Origin: Tritrichomonas musculus
Lineage: Eukaryota; Parabasalia; Tritrichomonadida; Tritrichomonadidae
Direction: 5' to 3'
Length of the DNA: 64,000 bases
Assembly (NCBI GenBank): GCA_039105265.1
Contig: JAPFFF010000005.1
Span: 3,953,501-4,017,500, forward strand
A program made the translations under genes and the position numbers. The notes under the pieces are model-generated. The model did not search any database. It was given only the letters and a program-made list of their open reading frames with translations, and was not told where the DNA came from. This document shows, in pieces, positions 7,973 through 17,400 of this stretch (the first letter of the stretch is position 1; each line of letters starts with the position of its first letter).

Positions 7973-8647
7973 ATGCCTTCAGGAACTATTGACTCTGGAA
8001 AATTTATTCCATCTACCCCTTCAGATGCTGGTGTTAGTATATTTGGAAAAATTGGTAATTGGATTAATAATAATAAAGCAGAAATTTTACAAGGAGCTGC
8101 AGATGTAGGTGATATAATTGGGGAAGCGACTGGAAATAATAAATGGAATGTAGCAGCTGATGTTGTAAGAGCAGCAGGCCAAACTCTTGGACAAATTGAT
8201 GATAAAAACAGCCAGGAAAAATTGTTGGCTCAATTAATTCAGGAAAGGAATGCTCGGATGTTTGGAAACAAACATATAGCCTACGCTGATGTACCAAGGA
8301 TGTTTTATGGAAGGAAGCCAACAAGATATAAAATGTATCAAAGAAGAAATAAATATATTGATGAAGCCAATGAAAAATTAAATCAGTTGAAGAAACAAAT
8401 AGAGCAAAAACAAAAAGAAGCCACGACAGAAAATAAAAAATCGCCTCCCAAAAAATCGCCTCCCAAAAAACCATCCCCGCCTCCCAAAGCATTACCAAAG
8501 AAACAAGAATCACCTCCCAAAAAGAAAATGTCAGCAGCTGAAAAAGCTAGAAATTGGAAACAAGATAAACAATTTGTGGCCGATCTACAAGAAGCTGTAA
8601 GAAGGCAAAGAGAGGCGTACGACAAGTTTGAGAAGGATGATTGGTAA
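7973..8647 (+). CDS. core/minor virion-like protein with Lys-Pro-rich tail (first of a pair)
   Basis: 224 residues. The N-terminal half has glycine-spaced amphipathic helices (IGNWINNNKAEILQGAADVG, then DIIGEATGNNKW). The middle has a YxxxP/Arg-Tyr-rich stretch. The tail repeats SPPKK several times (about 156-182), followed by a charged helix. The central pattern recurs in the next gene (W-x-NK-xE-x-L-x-G, IG-x-AT-x-NK, YGRKPTRYKMYQ against YSRKPSGYKIYQ), so the two are tandem paralogues. Together they resemble small membrane-active or DNA-binding virion proteins; this is inference. Confidence 0.75.
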   Translation: MPSGTIDSGKFIPSTPSDAGVSIFGKIGNWINNNKAEILQGAADVGDIIGEATGNNKWNVAADVVRAAGQTLGQIDDKNSQEKLLAQLIQERNARMFGNKHIAYADVPRMFYGRKPTRYKMYQRRNKYIDEANEKLNQLKKQIEQKQKEATTENKKSPPKKSPPKKPSPPPKALPKKQESPPKKKMSAAEKARNWKQDKQFVADLQEAVRRQREAYDKFEKDDW

Positions 8648-8669
8648 GCTAAATTTTGTCTTCATTTAA

Positions 8670-9425
8670 ATGTCTATTCCATTTTTAACGATGGGTACTG
8701 CTCCTACCCTACGAAGTGATGGTACAGAAGAGCCAATAGGAGGGATAAGTGATAAAATATCAAATCTTGTGAGCAATACATATAACAAATTCTTTAGCAA
8801 AAAACCCACCCAAGGACCTTCTCTAGAACCAATCCAAAAACCAGTTCCAGTTCCTACTCCTACTCCAGCTCCTCCCAAGCCAATCCAAGAACCTCCTCCT
8901 ACCCCACATTATATGCCGCCTCCAGCACCAGCACCAGCTCCTATGCCACCCCCTTTGACAACTCAAAATAATTCCGAAGGGATAACAGGGAAATTTGTAA
9001 ACAAGCTTAAAAAAGCATATAATAAAATGACAGATGGAATACCCAAAAATAATTATGAACACGTAAATAAAATGAAAGAGAGATTGAAATGGGCATGGGA
9101 TAATAAAACTGAATTACTCAAAGGAGGTGGTGAAATTGCAGAAACTATTGGTAATGCAACAGACAATAAATATGTTAAAGTAGGAGCTAAAGTAATAAAA
9201 TCACTAGGAGAGAGCAGTGAGAGAATAGACAACAAAGAGAAGAAGAAAGAATTAGAGAAAAAAATTGGAGACGTAAATAATGAATTATTAGCCAATTATT
9301 ATCTAAATTCTTTAAATTATCCACGTATCCATTATTCAAGAAAACCATCAGGTTATAAAATATATCAAGGCAAAAGATATAGAATGATAAGAGGCATGAG
9401 AAGAAGAAGAAAAGCAAGGAGGTGA
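8670..9425 (+). CDS. core/minor virion-like protein with proline-rich middle and arginine tail (second of a pair)
   Basis: 251 residues. A Pro-rich linker (about 50-95, with repeated PTPTPAPP and PAPAPAPMPPP) divides an N-terminal part from a C-terminal domain paralogous to that of the preceding gene (ERLKWAWDNKTELLKGGGE, TIGNATDNK, YSRKPSGYKIYQ). The protein ends in MRRRRKARR, a strongly basic tail suited to binding DNA. It starts after CTTCATTTAA. The location between packaging ATPase and major capsid genes supports a virion or core role. Confidence 0.75.
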   Translation: MSIPFLTMGTAPTLRSDGTEEPIGGISDKISNLVSNTYNKFFSKKPTQGPSLEPIQKPVPVPTPTPAPPKPIQEPPPTPHYMPPPAPAPAPMPPPLTTQNNSEGITGKFVNKLKKAYNKMTDGIPKNNYEHVNKMKERLKWAWDNKTELLKGGGEIAETIGNATDNKYVKVGAKVIKSLGESSERIDNKEKKKELEKKIGDVNNELLANYYLNSLNYPRIHYSRKPSGYKIYQGKRYRMIRGMRRRRKARR

Positions 9426-9488
9426 AAACTCCCAAAAACTTCAAAAAAGCAAATAAAACTCAAAGAAAGCGATTTTAATATTATTTAA

Positions 9489-10103
9489 ATGTCTAAACAT
9501 TTGACTGGATCGAAGAGATTACAAGTAATACAAAACTGGTTAAATGGTCGTGATGACCCTGAGTGGGATGTCTTGCCTACAAAAAAAGAGAATAAATATA
9601 TTGTGAAAAGAAGAACAGAGCCCCTATCCAAACCTCAAGCTGAACCACAGGTAGAAGAGCAGGAAGTAGAAGAGCCAGCAGAAGAGCCTACAAAACCTCT
9701 CCCCACTTGCTCTCAGGGAAAGGTCTGCTCTGCCAAAAAAATCGAAAGGACTAAGCCGCAATCAAATATATATTCACATAGTGAAGTTGGCTATGCCAAT
9801 GACCCTACAATAAATATGGAAATATTAAATCAGCTAAAGTTATTGGGGGAAGAAATAAAAAATAAACGAGAAAAGAAAGAACAAAAAAGGATGATAAAAG
9901 AAGTGGTGCAAAAACAAATGAGCAAACCCTACTATCAATATACTCAGCCACAATATATTCAAGAGCCTAATTTGCCTTCAGGCAAAGTTGACTTCGTCAA
10001 TGATATAGAAGAAGAACCAGAGGAAGAACTACCACCAACACCTCCTCCTCAACCTCAGGTCATTCGTAGAAGGAGGAATAATATTTTCTCTGATATGTTA
10101 TAA
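9489..10103 (+). CDS. Maverick protein with acidic Pro-Glu linker, unknown
   Basis: 204 residues. An N-terminal helix plus short basic segment (SKRLQVIQNWLNGRDDPEW, then KYIVKRR) is followed by a Pro/Glu-rich linker (about 50-75), a cysteine pair (TCSQGKVC), a lysine-rich helix (about 118-140) and a Pro-rich end with VIRRRRNN. It is probably disordered for much of its length. The gene lies directly before the major capsid gene, so a scaffold or minor virion role is plausible, but no family is recognised. Confidence 0.65.
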   Translation: MSKHLTGSKRLQVIQNWLNGRDDPEWDVLPTKKENKYIVKRRTEPLSKPQAEPQVEEQEVEEPAEEPTKPLPTCSQGKVCSAKKIERTKPQSNIYSHSEVGYANDPTINMEILNQLKLLGEEIKNKREKKEQKRMIKEVVQKQMSKPYYQYTQPQYIQEPNLPSGKVDFVNDIEEEPEEELPPTPPPQPQVIRRRRNNIFSDML

Positions 10104-10129
10104 AGTTTTTATTTTTTTATAAAAACACC

Positions 10130-11719
10130 ATGATTAATCCAGAGATTGAACTCAGAACATCAGCTGAAGTATGTACCCAAATAGCATCATATTTTGATAT
10201 TGTAGATAATTGTATAGCCCTAAGTGATACCAACAAACAGTATACTATAAGTCCCCAAACATCATATTCTCCATCTCCTCCAATCCCTCAAGGCTCATAT
10301 ACCACAGCTATTATATCTCCAAACACAAACAATACAGCAGACATATATAATGGATTTATTAGAGCTGATATGGAAATTGGTATTAAAGAAGCTGCTGGAC
10401 AAGATGTTGTTGCAGCAGATGATAAATATTATTTAAATAGAGTTTGGTTTGGCTTTAAAGATGCTAGAGATGCCGTCGAAAAATATGAAATCGTGGCTAA
10501 TGGCATTACTATCTATACACAGAATTTTGGTTGTGAAGAATCATTTTTAACAGCCTGTTGTGCCAACGAAACAACAAAGAGAGCAGATGTATATTCAAAG
10601 GCCAGACATAAAGATATATGGAATGGTAAGTCAGGAAGTAGAACAGGATTCATTGTTGATTGGGAAGAGAGAAATGGTAAAAAATGGTATGAACAAAAAT
10701 ATAAAATTCATCTCAAGATAGATTTAAGGCGATTCTTACCACTATCTAATATTAAATACCTACCAGCCTTTGCAGGCAAGATAGAGCTCCGATTATTCTT
10801 TTCATGTGCTGGAATGGTATGCTGTCCTATGGGTCCAGAAATGACTTTACAGAATGACCACAAAACATTGTCAGCATACACTTTACCAAATATTACGAAT
10901 GAATTTACTCCAATAAATGAACCAATAACAATGTATGTAGCAAAACCAGATTCTGGAAAAGCATTTACAGCAGTAAATAGAACTTTCCAAATAGTTAGTA
11001 ATGAGATTATAGAATGCTCATCTATCATACCATGTTTTGGTATTGAAGATAATATTTATTCCAGCCTCGTTCAAAGATATGCTGACCCAACTCATCCATT
11101 AACATTTCCTACCCAAACCCTTTCTGTATATACTACAACTACCCCATTAAAAAATCCAAATTGCAAAACCACATGTACTATTACTCCTCGCTTTGTTGAC
11201 TCAATATTTTGTTTATTTCCTGAGAAGCACACTCATCATACCTACTTCAAGAATCCACAATTTAAGCTATTTCAATTAAACTGTGGAGGATATGGAAACA
11301 TCCCTGCAAAAGCATTTGGAACGACAGATGAGTATCCAGAATTCTTAGAGTACTGCCAAAACGCTATGAATATGAATGGTGGACAAAGCGGGTTTAATAA
11401 AGAAGTCGTAGCTTCACTAACAAATAATCAACCATACGGACGCTCAACTGGAAATTATCCTGATGACAGGACCAGCTTTTTCATTGCTCTGCCAACAGAG
11501 ACGGACAACACATATCAACAGGGACTCACATCTCTGTCTCCTATTAATTTTGAAATTATTGTATCACAAAATACTGGGGCAAATACATATGCCAGTGATG
11601 TTCAAACCCCACCTCTAATTTGTCTTTTATTTGATTCATCAATATCAATTTTGGTTCAGCCTAATGGTATGCCTCCTCTCGTTCGTCTTGGAAATTATGA
11701 CCTCACTACTCCACAATAA
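10130..11719 (+). CDS. MCP: major capsid protein, double jelly-roll
   Basis: 529 residues, the usual size for Polinton major capsid proteins. An early segment (FIRADMEIGIKEAA then NRVWFGFKDARDAVEKYEI, about 80-130) aligns with the A protein at 32919-34811 (LLDFSIKLSE then KLFVGFKNAVEFYEDCRF), including the GFK-[DN]-A signature and the following NG turn. Strand-rich composition, alternating hydrophobics and few long helices fit two stacked jelly-rolls that trimerise into pseudo-hexameric capsomers. It starts 11 bases after a T-run. It lies downstream of ATPase and core-like genes, as in other Mavericks. Confidence 0.85.
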   Translation: MINPEIELRTSAEVCTQIASYFDIVDNCIALSDTNKQYTISPQTSYSPSPPIPQGSYTTAIISPNTNNTADIYNGFIRADMEIGIKEAAGQDVVAADDKYYLNRVWFGFKDARDAVEKYEIVANGITIYTQNFGCEESFLTACCANETTKRADVYSKARHKDIWNGKSGSRTGFIVDWEERNGKKWYEQKYKIHLKIDLRRFLPLSNIKYLPAFAGKIELRLFFSCAGMVCCPMGPEMTLQNDHKTLSAYTLPNITNEFTPINEPITMYVAKPDSGKAFTAVNRTFQIVSNEIIECSSIIPCFGIEDNIYSSLVQRYADPTHPLTFPTQTLSVYTTTTPLKNPNCKTTCTITPRFVDSIFCLFPEKHTHHTYFKNPQFKLFQLNCGGYGNIPAKAFGTTDEYPEFLEYCQNAMNMNGGQSGFNKEVVASLTNNQPYGRSTGNYPDDRTSFFIALPTETDNTYQQGLTSLSPINFEIIVSQNTGANTYASDVQTPPLICLLFDSSISILVQPNGMPPLVRLGNYDLTTPQ

Positions 11720-11757
11720 ATATTCATTCTTAAAATTTTTTTTTATCTCCACCACAA

Positions 11758-12207
11758 ATGCAAGAGCAAAGAGTCTACGATTACATCAACAATATTATCT
11801 CCCTCGCTGAAAATCCAGAAGAATGGAAGGAATGTAATTTTGCTATCCTCTGTGATAAATTTCCCATCCAGCTTTCTCGCAACAAATTTTTGGGCAAAGT
11901 CATCTATATATCACTTAAGACAGAAAAAATGACATGGAGAATATATCCTGACAAAATTAAAAAATATGAAATAGAGCATGTAATTATCAATGCAAATTCT
12001 CGACGTCGATTACATTATAAAATGAATGAATTCTTTATCAACGGCTCAAATCAAGAACAGATATATGAGGAGCATAGCTACTATAATTATTCTATAGAAA
12101 ATGCTTCAAAACAAACGAAAGAATTAATTATTCAGCTAAGAGAGAAATACAATTTAAGCACGCCGGAAATATACATTGGGGAGCATCAACCACTCGTCCT
12201 AGAGTAA
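11758..12207 (+). CDS. small Maverick protein, unknown
   Basis: 149 residues starting MQEQRVYDYINNI. It has alternating short helices and strands, with no cysteine-rich or transmembrane stretch. A TTTTTTTTATCTCCACCACAA leader precedes the ATG. It lies just after the major capsid gene and before two genes with matching leaders. I recognise no domain. Confidence 0.65.
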   Translation: MQEQRVYDYINNIISLAENPEEWKECNFAILCDKFPIQLSRNKFLGKVIYISLKTEKMTWRIYPDKIKKYEIEHVIINANSRRRLHYKMNEFFINGSNQEQIYEEHSYYNYSIENASKQTKELIIQLREKYNLSTPEIYIGEHQPLVLE

Positions 12208-12232
12208 GCTGGATAATTTTTTTGGAAATGAA

Positions 12233-12661
12233 ATGAATAAATATAGGAATCCTAGTTCATCTATCATTGGAGTAGAAGGAGAAATGTTCAACGAAGGAAC
12301 AAAAACAGAACACACCATAGGCTTTAATCATTTTGGCATATTCTCTAATGATAATACTTATGCTATCACATTTAATCCATATTACAATAGACCGCCTATA
12401 AAATATATGGAAAACAAACCTGTGAGGCCGCCGAAGAGTAATCAACATAGAACAAAACCCTTGCATGAACCACCTGTCAGCATCACAGACGGAGGGTATT
12501 ATTTAAAAAAAGATAAGGCTCCTAAAGCACCCATCCTTCCTCCTTACCTCAAGAAACCTGAAAAATTAGGGGAGATACAAGGGAAGGCTAATGAAAAAGA
12601 TAAAGGAAATATAATATATGGCCCGCAACATAAAGTAAAAATAGAGAACATAATCTATTAA
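12233..12661 (+). CDS. small Maverick protein, unknown
   Basis: 142 residues. The N-terminal half is strand-like (SSSIIGVEGEMF, then TIGFNHFGIFSNDNTYAITF). The C-terminal half is Pro/Lys-rich and likely extended. The leader is AATTTTTTTGGAAATGAA before the ATG, which contains a minimal ATG-AAA-TGA reading that overlaps the real start; the next gene has the same arrangement. No known family. Confidence 0.65.
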   Translation: MNKYRNPSSSIIGVEGEMFNEGTKTEHTIGFNHFGIFSNDNTYAITFNPYYNRPPIKYMENKPVRPPKSNQHRTKPLHEPPVSITDGGYYLKKDKAPKAPILPPYLKKPEKLGEIQGKANEKDKGNIIYGPQHKVKIENIIY

Positions 12662-12684
12662 ATAAAAATTTTTTTCGAAATGAA

Positions 12685-13209
12685 ATGATTAAGAAACGAG
12701 CAAATAATGCAGGTGTTAATGCTAATTTATCATTAGAACCACAAGCCGCAGCTCAATCAACATCAAATATTAATAACAATATCATTATAAACAAAAGGGA
12801 TGATGGGAAGGAAGAGATTGTGATAACAAGAAATGTGGAGCTAGAAGACAGCCCAGAAGACGATGTAAAAGATGTAAAATATATTATTCTCGAGACTTTT
12901 GCCAATATTTTATTGAACCAAGATAAAGCTTTGCTCTCTAATCTTATTTCAAAAAATTGTATCATTGTTCCAGTAGAGGCGTTGATTGATATAATTAAAT
13001 GTTCTGTCAAAGCTGAGATGGTAGAATTGCATGTGGATGAAGATATAAAATGCTGTGCTGGGAAAGCTAATCCGATACGCCGAATCGAAGCCATAAAAAT
13101 AGTAAACGACAAGGGAGAAGTTTGTATGGATTTCAAACAAGTATATAACAAACAATACAACGAACTAATTAACAAATATCATCTGTGTTTGAAATATGTG
13201 TGTGTTTAG
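12685..13209 (+). CDS. conserved Maverick protein with Cys-containing C-terminal domain
   Basis: 174 residues: a low-complexity N-terminus (Asn/Gln/Ala-rich), then a domain from about residue 68. That domain (FANILLNQDKALL, then ALIDIIKCSVKAEMVELHVD, IKCCAGKANPIRR, NDKGEVCMDFKQVYNKQYNE and NKYHLCLKYVCV) matches in order the C-terminal domain of the A gene at 40203-40904 (LLVEMYSENPLKV, LIKLLTECNKVDFVLDDYE, VGCGCG, KDGRTEELKYCYNDIY and KYGISLKLCC). The A gene also has a Gln-rich N-terminus. It is therefore a core Maverick gene of unknown function conserved across two divergent elements; the paired cysteines could bind metal. Confidence 0.7.
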   Translation: MIKKRANNAGVNANLSLEPQAAAQSTSNINNNIIINKRDDGKEEIVITRNVELEDSPEDDVKDVKYIILETFANILLNQDKALLSNLISKNCIIVPVEALIDIIKCSVKAEMVELHVDEDIKCCAGKANPIRRIEAIKIVNDKGEVCMDFKQVYNKQYNELINKYHLCLKYVCV

Positions 13210-13224
13210 AAATTTATTTTACAT

Positions 13225-13243
13225 TTTATCACGAAGGCAAATG
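13225..13243 (+). promoter_or_regulatory. TTTATCACGA leader of the AT-hook gene
   Basis: TTTATCACGAAGGCAAATG, ending in the start codon. It differs from the HNH-gene leader at one position and from the TIR-gene leader at two. Confidence 0.6.
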
Positions 13244-13513
13244 ACTAATCAAATAGACCTCACACAATTCAATAAAACTGATATTATAAAAAAACTATCT
13301 AAAAGTAAATCCGAAGAGAATTTAAAAATAATCTCTGAAGAGGAAACCCAAGCCGAACCCCTCCCTGAAAAACAAAAGCGAGGCAGAAAGAGTAAATACA
13401 ATACACCAGAGGAAAGGCTCGAGGCAAGAAGGCAACAACAAAAGGAGTATAGGCTACGAAAGAAAAAAGAATTAGAAGAGCTGAAAAAATTAGCTGAGTT
13501 GATAAAGGCATAA
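13241..13513 (+). CDS. AT-hook / basic-helix DNA-binding protein
   Basis: 90 residues from the ATG at 13241, chosen because the shared 19-bp leader ends there. The C-terminal half holds KRGRKSKY, an AT-hook-like core. A long basic helix follows (ERLEARRQQQKEYRLRKKKE) and then a leucine-spaced segment (LEELKKLAELI), which looks like a short bZIP. Such a protein would bind AT-rich DNA and may dimerise. It shares its promoter type with the TIR gene and the HNH gene, suggesting early or regulatory expression (inference). Confidence 0.7.
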   Translation: MTNQIDLTQFNKTDIIKKLSKSKSEENLKIISEEETQAEPLPEKQKRGRKSKYNTPEERLEARRQQQKEYRLRKKKELEELKKLAELIKA

Positions 13514-13542
13514 AGTAAAAAAATATTCGACAGGTATTTTTT

Positions 13543-14418
13543 TTACTCGATTGGTATGTCATGCTCTTTCTTGAATTTACTATAATAAACCGAAACACCT
13601 TTGCCTTCTTCATCAATTAATTTTACACTTTTATTTCCATATTTATCTTCGTTGATATGTAGCTTCCTGTAATTGATTCCTGTGTAGAAATAGAAAATGT
13701 TGTCATGGAAGAAATAGTCATCAAAAGTATGATTACCATAACTATCCACTTTCATTGCTTCGTCTGGGATGGTATCAACATACTCGTACACAACTCCTTT
13801 ACTTGATGATTTGTTTTTATTGTTTTCTTTAGATGATACCCACCGAAGATTTGTTGTGTGGTAGTCATCTCTGTGATGATTTTTATGGTCGACGATAGGG
13901 AGGCGGTATGGATTTGGAATAAAGTGTTTTGCCACAAGAATGTGCTTCTGATAGGGCTTTCCATTTAATGTTATTTGAACATATCCACTCTTTTTATTTA
14001 CACTTTCTGTAGCATTTTTTCCATCTCTCTTTCGTCTAATATCATATGGAAAGATATTTTTAATCTCATAGTCATCATCATTTTTGACATCAAACCATTG
14101 GGCCTCCCCTTCTGTCTGGGCTTCTGGATATACTATATCATCATACAAATCGTCTTCTCTATTTTCCAAATCCTCTACTCTCTGCTTTAGCTCTTGTATT
14201 TCTTCTTTTACATCACGCATGCTGTTTGCCCATTCATTGTCATTCTCTTCCAAAAACATATTTAATTTCTCATTTTCAGCTTCTGATTTTTCCAATTTTG
14301 TAGTGAGTTCAGTAATTTTTTCGTCTTTCATTTTATTTTCAGCTTCTGATTTTTCCAATTTTGTAGTGAGGTCAGCAATTTCTTGGAGGGCTTCTTGTAA
14401 TGTCATTTCTTGACACAT
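13543..14418 (-). CDS. coiled-coil HNH endonuclease
   Basis: 291 residues. Residues ~5-95 form a coiled coil with a repeated TTKLEKSEAEN block. A NUMOD4-like segment follows (YEIKNIFPYDIRRKR, about 116-130), then the HNH core (KHILVAKHFIPN, VDHKNHHRDDYHTTNLRWVS, about 159-196). A strand-rich C-terminal domain of about 85 residues (from EYVDTIPDE) is absent from the Maverick C relative. The coiled coil would allow dimerisation. The gene is convergent with the AT-hook gene, 29 bp apart. Confidence 0.85.
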   Translation of the reverse strand: MCQEMTLQEALQEIADLTTKLEKSEAENKMKDEKITELTTKLEKSEAENEKLNMFLEENDNEWANSMRDVKEEIQELKQRVEDLENREDDLYDDIVYPEAQTEGEAQWFDVKNDDDYEIKNIFPYDIRRKRDGKNATESVNKKSGYVQITLNGKPYQKHILVAKHFIPNPYRLPIVDHKNHHRDDYHTTNLRWVSSKENNKNKSSSKGVVYEYVDTIPDEAMKVDSYGNHTFDDYFFHDNIFYFYTGINYRKLHINEDKYGNKSVKLIDEEGKGVSVYYSKFKKEHDIPIE

Positions 14419-14434
14419 TTGGCTTCGTGATAAA
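14416..14434 (-). promoter_or_regulatory. TTTATCACGA leader of the HNH gene
   Basis: On the minus strand TTTATCACGAAGCCAAATG ends in the HNH start codon. It is the third B gene with this leader type; the polymerase gene further up has a partial version (TTTATCAC) about 20 bases before its ATG. Confidence 0.6.
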
Positions 14435-14489
14435 AAAATTAAAAAATATGAAAACGCGAAAAAATGAAAAATCGAAAAATTTGAAAAAA

Positions 14490-17400
14490 TTAAAATTTGA
14501 TTCTTCTCTCAAATGTTGGTAAATTTATCTGTTGGTATGAGCTACTTTTTTTGAAACAATTAGCCCCATCAAGAAGATTGAAGACTATCTCCTCGCCGCA
14601 ATATAATTTCTCATACAACTCCTCCACTGATATATTCATCCTCTTTGCTTTGTTTAGAATACATTGTTTTGGAATTCCTTTCAGTCTTATATGTAGGCCT
14701 TCATTCCCCTTCTCATCTACCAAAATGTCGAGATATGATTTCTTCCCCAGAGCTATTAATTTTCTTGAATGAACAGCCCCAAAAGCTCCTTCAAACGAAT
14801 CAAAATCACAGTGAAACTGAGTCATCTTTTTGCCTATTAACTCCTTTCCATATTTCTTTTTGAACACTTCTCCTATCCTTGCTACATCTTCTTCTTTGAT
14901 ATGTATGCTGTCGGTGTCTGTGTAGTATATTTCAATCCCATTCTGCTCTGCTGAACTTATCACTCGATTCATCAAATGCTTACTCCAGGACAACACACTT
15001 GCTCCAAAGTGTGGTAGATTAAAGTGATTATTTATTGGTTTTACTTTCTTGACATACACATTTTCGATTGATTTATTCTCTATTATTTCTGTGATATAAT
15101 TATAATTTTTCCATATATATTTGATGGATTTATCTTTTGGTATGCATTTTGTTTCTGTTGTGGTGGCTTTGAGAATAGATTTTCCATAAATAGAATTCAA
15201 GAGGAGTTTAATAGTTTGTTGTAGAGGATTTTTTGCATCCTGATATTTCTTTCGGAGATTAAACAATTTCTCGATGAATATATTAATTCTACTATTAAAT
15301 CCTTCGTCAAAATAATATCCTCGGATAAAATCGTAGTCAAAAGTATAAAATTCCATCAGGTCCATAAAAGCTCTCTTGTCAATATAATAGTGGTCTGTTG
15401 GATTGTTGGTAAATATTTTAGAGCCCTGGTCGTTCCTGCTAAATACCTGCCCAAATTTATATGGCTTCTCTGATTTACAGCTTAGTTTTTTAATGTTTAT
15501 TTCGGCAAAGAACTGGTCATAACGTAATAATTCTTCAGTAGATATTCCTTCAGGAATTATTTTAGGCATTCCTTTGGGCACTCCAGACATAATACTCATG
15601 GCTGATGGATATAAAGAGACGGCATCAAAATCTTGTATTCTCGCTTCTACATACTGCTTTTCATTATTTGCCGTCATGGTTCTTCCCCCAGAAACACATC
15701 TCTGGATAAAGTTTTGTGGCTTACCACTTAGCTGATAGCACTCATCGAAGCAACCAAATTTGTAGGCATAATAATATCCAATCGAAGAGATAGAGATAAA
15801 ATTATGGACATCCAACATATCTGTTTTTGTTTGTCTGAACACTTCTATCAAGTCTCGATTAAATTTCTCAACTCCTTTCATCAAAACAATACAGTCGAGC
15901 TTGCAATAATAGATGGCATATTTCATGATATCGATGCAAGGCATCGCTACGTCCGAAGGACTGTCTATCTGGAGATTTTCATAAGCGCCACAATTTATTG
16001 CATTATCGATAAGCTGTTTCCAGTCTTGTTTTATTTGTTGAAGTGTTTTTTTGTCTTTATTTTCGAGATAATATTGTAGTTGGAATTCTAGTGCTGAGAC
16101 TTCTTTTCGTTTGATATTTTTTTCTGTGTATATTTTATATGCCATCACTTCTTTGTGGACGGGTAGTTGGAACATTTTAGCGAAGGAAGATAGGGCAGCA
16201 GGTATCAAAGAGTAGCTATTTCGGAAGGTTAATCTTTTGTTTATTTTATATTTGGTCATGACAATTTGAAGAATTGTACCGTTCCTTTCAGTTATTTGGA
16301 CGTCCCATCCTGGGGTGTTGATGAAGAAGCAGGCATCATATTTTAGATTATGAAAGTATGTCAAAGAATTATTTTCCAAAGATTTTAATAATCTCTCGGC
16401 TATATTATCCCCCTCAAAAACCATTTTATGTATCAATTCTTTTGTTCTATATACTGTGATGTTCAGATATGGTTTATGGGGAGATAATGTTGTATCGGTC
16501 TCAAAATCAGAGTAGTATATCTTTGACCACTCCCTCTCTTTTTTCATAACAGACGAATCTATTTTTTGACAGCAAAGGGAAGGGTCATAATTTAAATCTT
16601 GATAATCTGCTAGATGACTGTTATATTCATTTGTGGCCAAAATATCCATCTCGCAAGATTTTATTTCTCTGAACATGCCTTCTTTAAATAGCTTTCGAAG
16701 TATTGTTATAAGCTTTGTGTTTCCCACGGGTTTGTTAATCATGTAATGATTTTTGTATAATAACAGGTCTACAGTCCTGTTAAAAGCTTTAGCCCAGGCT
16801 TTCTTTCGGGTATCTATTTTGATTTGCTGTTGGTCTCTCGTAGCATATTTTTCATCAATCCTCCTGACAATAAAATGACATTTAAAATATTTAGCAATAT
16901 CATATATTAAACTATTTGGCACCATCCTTGTTTTCACCATGGAACGTAGATGATTTATTTCTTCCTCTGAGAAAACTTTTGATTGAATACATGCATAGAC
17001 CAGGCAATTATCTTGATAATTTTTCTTCTCAACAGACTTAAATATTTGATATATAGTCAAATCAATATCAGAAAGATTGATATATGGAAAGAATCCTCCG
17101 TCTGGTTTTTCTCTATAATCTTCATCAATTTCTACTTCTTCTTCATATAGCTTCCCTTTACTAGTTTGTTTATTGATTGTGAAGATGGTTTGTTTGCCTT
17201 TCTTTTTGTTTTGAATGAAGAGTAATTGATATTTTGCTGGGATAAATACATTACCAATCCAAGGATTATTATCAGAACAATCATCATTTAAATCTATTGT
17301 ACCGGAGATATGACCAATAGTTGTGTCGATATTTCGTGCCGATGAGATGGTATACCACTTATATTCCTCCCCATCTAGAGACTCACTTTTTACCACCACG

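Noticed and set aside
8064-9444. Long minus-strand frames opposite the core-like protein genes
   Set aside because: Shadows created by Pro/Lys-rich coding DNA on the plus strand, where leaders and conserved domains are found.
11758-12661. A separate adenain-type cysteine protease gene
   Set aside because: Neither unknown protein here shows a convincing His-Asp-Cys arrangement; the only protease-like signature is within the polymerase.
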